Below are positions 34,987 to 38,940 of a stretch of DNA of 38,940 bases, in pieces. Position 1 is the stretch's first letter. Every line of letters begins with the position of its first letter. Location: the NCBI RefSeq assembly GCF_937951745.1, contig NZ_CALFBQ010000092.1, positions 1-38,940 on the forward strand, read 5' to 3'. The notes under the pieces were generated by a model that saw nothing but the letters and a program-made list of their open reading frames with translations, did not search any database and was not told the origin of the DNA. Source of the stretch: an uncultured Chloroflexus sp. Its GTDB lineage: Bacteria; Chloroflexota; Chloroflexia; Chloroflexales; Chloroflexaceae. Position numbers and translations under genes: made by a program.

Positions 34987-35154
34987 TACTCAGCGCGCCG
35001 CGCTCGTCCATGAATGGCGCGCGTTCGCCGGAGTGCATGTGCTGGCCAGTGCGCTCCTCATACGGAAGCGGTTCATTCCCGTTATGGTCGAACGTACATA
35101 ACAGGCTCTAGGGTAAGGGTTGGAAAGGGGGAGGGGCATTCCCCATTGACTGCC

Positions 35155-35183
35155 TTGACGGCGTGACAGTCACGTGCTATATT
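35155..35183 (+). promoter_or_regulatory. Strong sigma-70-type promoter of the LacI-type gene
   Basis: TTGACG (35155-35160), a 17-bp spacer and TATATT (35178-35183), with an extended TGC directly before the -10. The start of transcription should fall near 35190, inside the operator array. Confidence 0.75.
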
Positions 35184-35187
35184 TTGC

Positions 35188-35215
35188 TTAACCGATTAAC
35201 CGCTTAAACGTTTAA
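35188..35215. promoter_or_regulatory. Three overlapping TTAANCGNTTAA operators
   Basis: Four TTAA boxes lie at 35188, 35196, 35204 and 35212, separated by CCGA, CCGC and ACGT. Each adjacent pair makes a TTAANCGNTTAA site, giving three overlapping sites with an 8-bp period; the last (TTAAACGTTTAA) is a perfect palindrome. A central CG is typical of LacI-family operators. The array covers the predicted transcription start, which suggests self-repression. Confidence 0.65.
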
Positions 35216-35230
35216 AGCGGAGTAAGAGCT

Positions 35231-36247
35231 GTGGCCACCATCAAAGATGTCGCACGGCGCGCGCAAGTCTCCACCGCAACGGTCTCGTATGTGCTCAACG
35301 GCACCGGCACTGTCAGCGACGCCACTCGTGCACGCGTACTGGCCGCCGTAGCCGAGCTTGGCTACCAACCCAACTACAGCGCCCGCGCCCTCCGCACCCG
35401 CTCGCACACCATCGGTGTCGTCGCCCCCGGCATTGCGAGCCGGCTTGCCGACCCAGCCACCGCCGAGATTCTGGCCGGTCTCAGTGAAGCAGCTACGGCT
35501 GCCGGTTACTGCCTCTTGATCGCTGCACCTACCGATAGCGAAGCTGAAGGCGAACTCGATCTACGCCTTGCCCGTAGCGGCAGAGTCGATGGTCTTATCC
35601 TCTTCGATCTGCATATCGATGATGAACGCCCGGCATTACTGACCAACGCTCACATTCCAACGATCGCCATCGGCGCGCCAACCAACGGCGTCGCCTGTCC
35701 AATCGTTGGCTTCGATCTCCGCGCCGGTGCTGAACAAGCCACCCAGCATCTTATCCGACTTGGTCATCGCCGCATTGCCTTGCTCACAGTGCCGTCAGAC
35801 CTCAGCATCAGCGAGCCATTCTACGCTGGCTATGTGACTGCGCTGCACGCTGCTGGTCTACGTCGCGATGCTACTTTGGTGATCGAAGCTGGTACCAGTG
35901 AAGACGATGGCGTAGCAGCAATGCAAGAGCTACTAGCGGCTCGGACACCGCCTACCGCTGTACTAGCCGCAACCGATACGCTAGCATTCGGCGCAATGCA
36001 TGCTCTGCGCGACTCCGGTAAGGTCGTTGGGCAAGATGTCTCGGTGATGGGGTGTGACGATCTACCACTGGCGGCGCATACCTATCCGCCGCTCACGACC
36101 CTGCGCGCGCCGCGCCGCGAGCTAGGTGCGACCCTCGCCCGCCATCTGATTGGCCTAATCGAACGACGCACCGTTCCACCGGTTACGCTGCTGCCGGTGC
36201 GTTTGATTGTCCGTCACTCCACCGCTGCGCCGCGCGCAGCCGGTTGA
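35231..36247 (+). CDS. LacI-family transcriptional regulator
   Basis: The protein has 338 residues. The N-terminal helix-turn-helix and hinge are clear: ATIKDVARRAQVSTATVSYV, then LNGTGTVSDATRARVLAAV and ELGYQPNYSARALRT. A periplasmic-binding-protein-like sugar-sensing domain follows (about 62-338, starting TIGVVAPGIA, with VMGCDDLPLA near the end). The start is GTG with GGAG eight bases upstream. It lies behind a strong promoter whose start is covered by LacI-type half-sites, so it probably represses itself and the ABC ATPase gene 53 bp downstream. The inducer, likely a sugar, cannot be read. Confidence 0.93.
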   Translation: MATIKDVARRAQVSTATVSYVLNGTGTVSDATRARVLAAVAELGYQPNYSARALRTRSHTIGVVAPGIASRLADPATAEILAGLSEAATAAGYCLLIAAPTDSEAEGELDLRLARSGRVDGLILFDLHIDDERPALLTNAHIPTIAIGAPTNGVACPIVGFDLRAGAEQATQHLIRLGHRRIALLTVPSDLSISEPFYAGYVTALHAAGLRRDATLVIEAGTSEDDGVAAMQELLAARTPPTAVLAATDTLAFGAMHALRDSGKVVGQDVSVMGCDDLPLAAHTYPPLTTLRAPRRELGATLARHLIGLIERRTVPPVTLLPVRLIVRHSTAAPRAAG

Positions 36248-36300
36248 GAATAGAGCATGAATCGGCGAGCGCAAACTCGCCCAGCAAAGGAGTGTTGCCA

Positions 36301-37407
36301 ATGGCCTCGATTAAGTATGATCACGTATGGAAACGGTTTGGCGAAGTCACCGTGCTCAAGAATCTCGACCTCGACATCGCCGATGGCGAGTTTCTGGTGC
36401 TGGTCGGCCCGTCGGGTTGTGGTAAATCAACCGCACTGCGCTGCCTCGCCGGATTGGAAGAGGTCACCGAAGGGCGCATCTTCATCGGTGACCGCGATGT
36501 GACCGACATCCCGCCCAAGGATCGCGACATCGCGATGGTCTTCCAGTCCTACGCGCTCTACCCACACATGAGCGTCTACGACAATATGGCCTTCGGCCTT
36601 AAGCTCCGCCGCGTGCCCAAAGCCGAGATCGACCGGCGGGTGAAGGAAGCTGCCGAGATGCTCAGCATCGCCCACTTGCTTGACCGCAAGCCCAAGGCTC
36701 TGTCTGGCGGCCAGCGCCAGCGCGTTGCCCTTGGCCGCGCCATCGTGCGCGACCCCGCCGTCTTCTTAATGGATGAGCCGCTCTCGAACCTTGACGCCAA
36801 GTTGCGCGTGCAGACTCGCGCCGAGATTAGCAAACTCCACCAGCGCCTCAAGACCACCTTCATCTACGTGACCCACGATCAAACCGAGGCGATGACGATG
36901 GGTTCACGCATCGCTGTCATGCGCGATGGCATCTTGCAGCAGATCGACACGCCGCAGAACCTTTACGATCACCCGGTGAATATGTTTGTGGCCGGATTCA
37001 TTGGCAGCCCGGCAATGAACTTCTTTGAGGCGAAGCTTGAGCGCACCGACGGCGGGGTGAGCGTGGTGGTAGGCAAAGAGTTTGTCTTGCCGGTGCCGGC
37101 TAGCAAGCTCGATCACGTCAGCAGCCACATTGGCAAGAGCGTTTATTTCGGTATTCGCCCCGAAGACTTGCACGACGCTCACTATGTACCGCGTGGCGTT
37201 GATGAGCGGGCCAAAGTGCGTGCCGCCGTCAATGTCGTTGAGCCGATGGGATCCGAGATCTACGCTTACGTTGAGAACAGTGGCAAAGAGTTCATTGGCC
37301 GCTTCGACCCGCGCTCAAACGCACGCACCGGCCATACAATCGATGTGGTCTTCGATATGGAGAAGATGCATATCTTCGACCGCGAAACTGAAAAGGCGTT
37401 GACGTAA
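36301..37407 (+). CDS. Carbohydrate ABC transporter ATPase (MalK/UgpC type)
   Basis: The protein has 368 residues, standard for this family. ATG at 36301 has AAAGGAG eight bases upstream; a frame from 36244 is not used. Motifs: Walker A GPSGCGKST, Q-loop MVFQSYALYPHMSVYDNM, signature LSGGQRQRVALGRAI, Walker B VFLMDEPLSNLDA and switch histidine YVTHDQTEAMTMG. A C-terminal OB/TOBE regulatory domain (about 240-368, with FGIRPEDLHDAHY) marks MalK, MsmK and UgpC proteins. No permease or binding-protein genes are next to it, so it may be a shared ATPase serving several sugar transporters, controlled by the LacI-type regulator upstream. Confidence 0.93.
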   Translation: MASIKYDHVWKRFGEVTVLKNLDLDIADGEFLVLVGPSGCGKSTALRCLAGLEEVTEGRIFIGDRDVTDIPPKDRDIAMVFQSYALYPHMSVYDNMAFGLKLRRVPKAEIDRRVKEAAEMLSIAHLLDRKPKALSGGQRQRVALGRAIVRDPAVFLMDEPLSNLDAKLRVQTRAEISKLHQRLKTTFIYVTHDQTEAMTMGSRIAVMRDGILQQIDTPQNLYDHPVNMFVAGFIGSPAMNFFEAKLERTDGGVSVVVGKEFVLPVPASKLDHVSSHIGKSVYFGIRPEDLHDAHYVPRGVDERAKVRAAVNVVEPMGSEIYAYVENSGKEFIGRFDPRSNARTGHTIDVVFDMEKMHIFDRETEKALT

Positions 37408-37418
37408 TCTGACGACAC

Positions 37419-37438
37419 AGCCGCACTGCCGTGCGGCT
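37419..37438 (+). terminator. Hairpin after the ABC ATPase gene
   Basis: AGCCGCAC and GTGCGGCT pair perfectly over 8 bp around a 4-base loop, 11 bases past the stop codon. Only TTA follows, so it is a weak intrinsic terminator at best. Confidence 0.5.
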
Positions 37439-37468
37439 TACCGAGAACAAGCACGCTATACCCTTTTT

Positions 37469-37493
37469 CCCCTCTCCCCTTGTGGGAGAGGGG
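37469..37493. terminator. CCCCTCTCCC/GGGAGAGGGG hairpin between convergent genes
   Basis: Perfect 10-bp arms around a CTTGT loop. It lies between the ABC ATPase and argC ends and resembles the stem-loop at 9316-9343, so it belongs to a dispersed hairpin type that may serve as a terminator. On the minus strand AAAAAGGG follows, without a T run. Confidence 0.5.
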
Positions 37494-37535
37494 GAATACC
37501 CCTATGTGGAGGAGGGGCAGGAGGTGGGGGGTAGA

Positions 37536-38534
37536 CTATAACAACCCTGTCGTTTCAGCGAATCCCAACATCAGATTCATATTCTGCACAGCCTGCCCAG
37601 CTGCACCCTTCACCAGATTATCAACGACCGCGACCACGATTGCGCGGCCCGGTTCGACCATCTGATGCCCAATCACCACATAGTTCGTGTGTTGCACGTG
37701 GCGCAGTTCCGGCAACTTCCCAGCCGGCAAGACGTGAACGAACGGCTCAGCGGCATACGCATCGGCGTACACCGCAGCGAGCGCCGTATCGTCAACTTCT
37801 GGCTTAAGATTGACATAAATAGTTGAAAGAATCCCACGGAAGACCGGCAGCAGATGAGGGGCAAAAATAATGTGCAGCCCAGTCTCCTGTTCCATCTCGG
37901 CCAGATGACGATGGACGCGGCCAACATTATAGGCGCTAAAGGTCTCGTGGGTCTCGCCAAAATGCGTCTTCAATGATAGCGAACGACCGGCCCCGGAAAC
38001 ACCCGACTTACTATCAACAATAACCGTGGGATCAGCAAGGAAACCGGCGCGCACCAACGGCACCAGCGGCAAAATGGCCGTCAACGGATAGCAACCGGTA
38101 TTCGCCACCAAGCGGGCTTGACGAATGCGTTCGCGGTGCAGTTCAGGCAGACCGTACACCGCCAACTCAAGTAAGTCCGGCGCCGGATGCGGCTTACCGC
38201 GTCGCGCTGCGTAGACTGCGGGGTCGGCAATGCGAAACGTGTCGGAAAAATCGACCACCTTCGCGCCGGTAACCAGCGCACGTTGCACAATCGGGATCAA
38301 GTCGGGGGTGTTATGGGGAAGGCAAGTGAAGACCACATCAACACTCGCCGGATCGACCTCTTCCGCCGCAGTGAGCCGCAGATCGCCCACAATCGGGAAG
38401 ACCTCGCTGAGGCGCTGCCCGGCTGCTGAACGAGCGGTAGCAAAGGCAACTTCTACCGTTGGATGACGGGCGAGCAGCTTTAGCAACTCGATCCCGGTGT
38501 ATCCGGTTGCGCCATAAATACCGACACGGGCCAT
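37536..38534 (-). CDS. argC: N-acetyl-gamma-glutamyl-phosphate reductase
   Basis: ArgC reduces N-acetylglutamyl phosphate with NADPH to the semialdehyde in arginine synthesis. The 332-residue protein begins with the Rossmann motif VGIYGATGYTGIELLKLL. The active-site C148 is in ANTGCYPLTA, and the signature SGVSGAGRSLSLKTHF and the late HTNYVVIGHQ are present. GAGGAG with an 8-base gap supports the start. It stands alone, with no argJ or argB beside it in the window. A CTGACC-N17-TACAAT promoter candidate lies upstream. Confidence 0.96.
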   Translation of the reverse strand: MARVGIYGATGYTGIELLKLLARHPTVEVAFATARSAAGQRLSEVFPIVGDLRLTAAEEVDPASVDVVFTCLPHNTPDLIPIVQRALVTGAKVVDFSDTFRIADPAVYAARRGKPHPAPDLLELAVYGLPELHRERIRQARLVANTGCYPLTAILPLVPLVRAGFLADPTVIVDSKSGVSGAGRSLSLKTHFGETHETFSAYNVGRVHRHLAEMEQETGLHIIFAPHLLPVFRGILSTIYVNLKPEVDDTALAAVYADAYAAEPFVHVLPAGKLPELRHVQHTNYVVIGHQMVEPGRAIVVAVVDNLVKGAAGQAVQNMNLMLGFAETTGLL

Positions 38535-38576
38535 TGGTGCGCTCCTCGTACAACGAACGAATACCCTACTCGCTCC

Positions 38577-38605
38577 ATTGTACTCTACTTACCACGTGCG
38601 GTCAG
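38577..38605 (-). promoter_or_regulatory. Candidate promoter of argC
   Basis: On the minus strand CTGACC (38605-38600), 17 bp, then TACAAT (38582-38577). The predicted start lies about 35 bases before the argC start codon. No arginine-repressor box is recognised. Confidence 0.45.
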
Positions 38606-38940
38606 GCGCGATGGCGATCACGGCGGGGTGAATCTGGCCAAGCCGGCGCAAGAAGTTCAGAATCCGAGTAAACATACCCATTACTCCTCTCGCAGACGAC
38701 CGAACACCTGTGCGCAACGCTTCTCCCCGGCGCATCGAACAGTTCAGCGGAGAAGGCATTGAGCGCACACGCTGCTTCACGCAGCCGCAAGCCGGTGAAA
38801 CCCGGCGGGTGAGCGGTCATCGGACATTATCGATGCGCCATGATCAGCATAGCATAGCCATGTTAGTGTTTCATCAGCCCAAAGGTTGAGGAGTATTAAC
38901 GCCGCAGGAATACACTGCCATGTGTCTCCCGTAGGGCGGA
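38606..38940. other. No supported gene
   Basis: Short minus-strand frames (for example 38589-38681 with a poorly spaced GAGGAG) have no recognisable product. No RNA gene or repeat stands out up to the window edge. Confidence 0.4.

Larger units (their letters stand above)
34699..35113. mobile_element. MITE-like element with 17-bp perfect terminal inverted repeats
   Basis: CCCTAGAGCCTGTTATG at 34699-34715 is the exact reverse complement of CATAACAGGCTCTAGGG at 35097-35113. The match continues inward with mismatches (left CACTTCGG, right arm TACGTTCGA). The 415-bp interior codes for no recognisable transposase. The ends contain CTAG, a preferred target of IS5-family elements, and AGAGCCTGTTATG resembles their inverted ends. 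It is probably a non-autonomous or decayed element. The two palindromes at 34886 and 34964 are nested inside it. Confidence 0.6.

Noticed and set aside
34859-35101. Open frames inside the MITE-like element
   Set aside because: No transposase motif; the codons run through two palindromes and the inverted end.
38589-38681. 30-codon minus-strand frame before argC
   Set aside because: GAGGAG is only about two bases from the ATG, the peptide has no known match, and the argC promoter candidate overlaps its end.
1-38940. tRNA or rRNA genes
   Set aside because: No cloverleaf with a GTTCGANNC arm and CCA-side stem, and no rRNA-like conserved stretch, was recognised on either strand by eye.

Overview
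The window looks like a chromosomal segment of a filamentous anoxygenic phototroph of the Chloroflexota, most likely Chloroflexus or a close relative. This is inferred from style rather than from a marker gene. The signs are long secreted proteins with SdrD-type or right-handed beta-helix repeats, a V4R-domain protein of BchJ length, a GC-rich genome, many four-base ATGA gene overlaps, and hairpin-rich intergenic repeats. No rRNA, tRNA or CRISPR array was seen.

Layout. 1-2781: 3' end of a secreted protein with SdrD_B-like repeats. 2782-5307: AT-rich regulatory DNA, a small protein of unknown role, and a response-regulator/PAS/histidine-kinase hybrid. 5373-8626: a tightly coupled five-gene run (dTDP-4-dehydrorhamnose reductase, two family-2 glycosyltransferases, YhbY, a small membrane-anchored protein), probably for surface sugars. 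8589-9902: an unknown gene overlapping the previous one tail to tail, then gene-free repeat DNA. 9903-15288: a flavin reductase-like protein, a very large membrane hybrid sensor kinase (MASE1-CHASE-GAF-PAS-HK-REC-REC) and a small membrane protein. 15330-18082 (minus): an ECF sigma factor with a coupled membrane protein and a likely autoregulated promoter, yidD with a good terminator, a V4R protein and moaB. 18176-19935: a tandem hairpin repeat array, a promoter, and a MIP18/DUF59 protein coupled to an amidohydrolase-fold protein. This pair resembles accessory genes beside actinobacterial binuclear-iron monooxygenases.

19991-29438 (minus): aroQ and two giant beta-helix plus Ig-like secreted proteins in tandem (about 9 kb). 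29579-34314 (minus): a sugar isomerase-like TIM barrel, a DMT transporter, a Memo/LigB-like protein, pheS and a SpoU-type RNA methyltransferase. 34315-35150: repeat DNA holding a 415-bp element with 17-bp perfect inverted ends. 35155-37407: a LacI-type regulator with a strong promoter and a striking overlapping operator array, followed by a MalK/UgpC-type ABC ATPase. 37536-38534 (minus): argC.

The most notable observations are: (1) all three secreted giants end in the same short C-terminal pattern, V-hydrophobic-[VI]-P-hydrophobic-hydrophobic-x-R, which may be a sorting or anchoring signal; (2) three overlapping operators with an 8-bp period sit over the start of the lacI-type gene; (3) an AAC-N17-CGTC promoter lies in front of the ECF sigma gene; (4) the orphan amidohydrolase/MIP18 pair has altered metal-site residues; (5) a MITE-like element carries nested palindromes.
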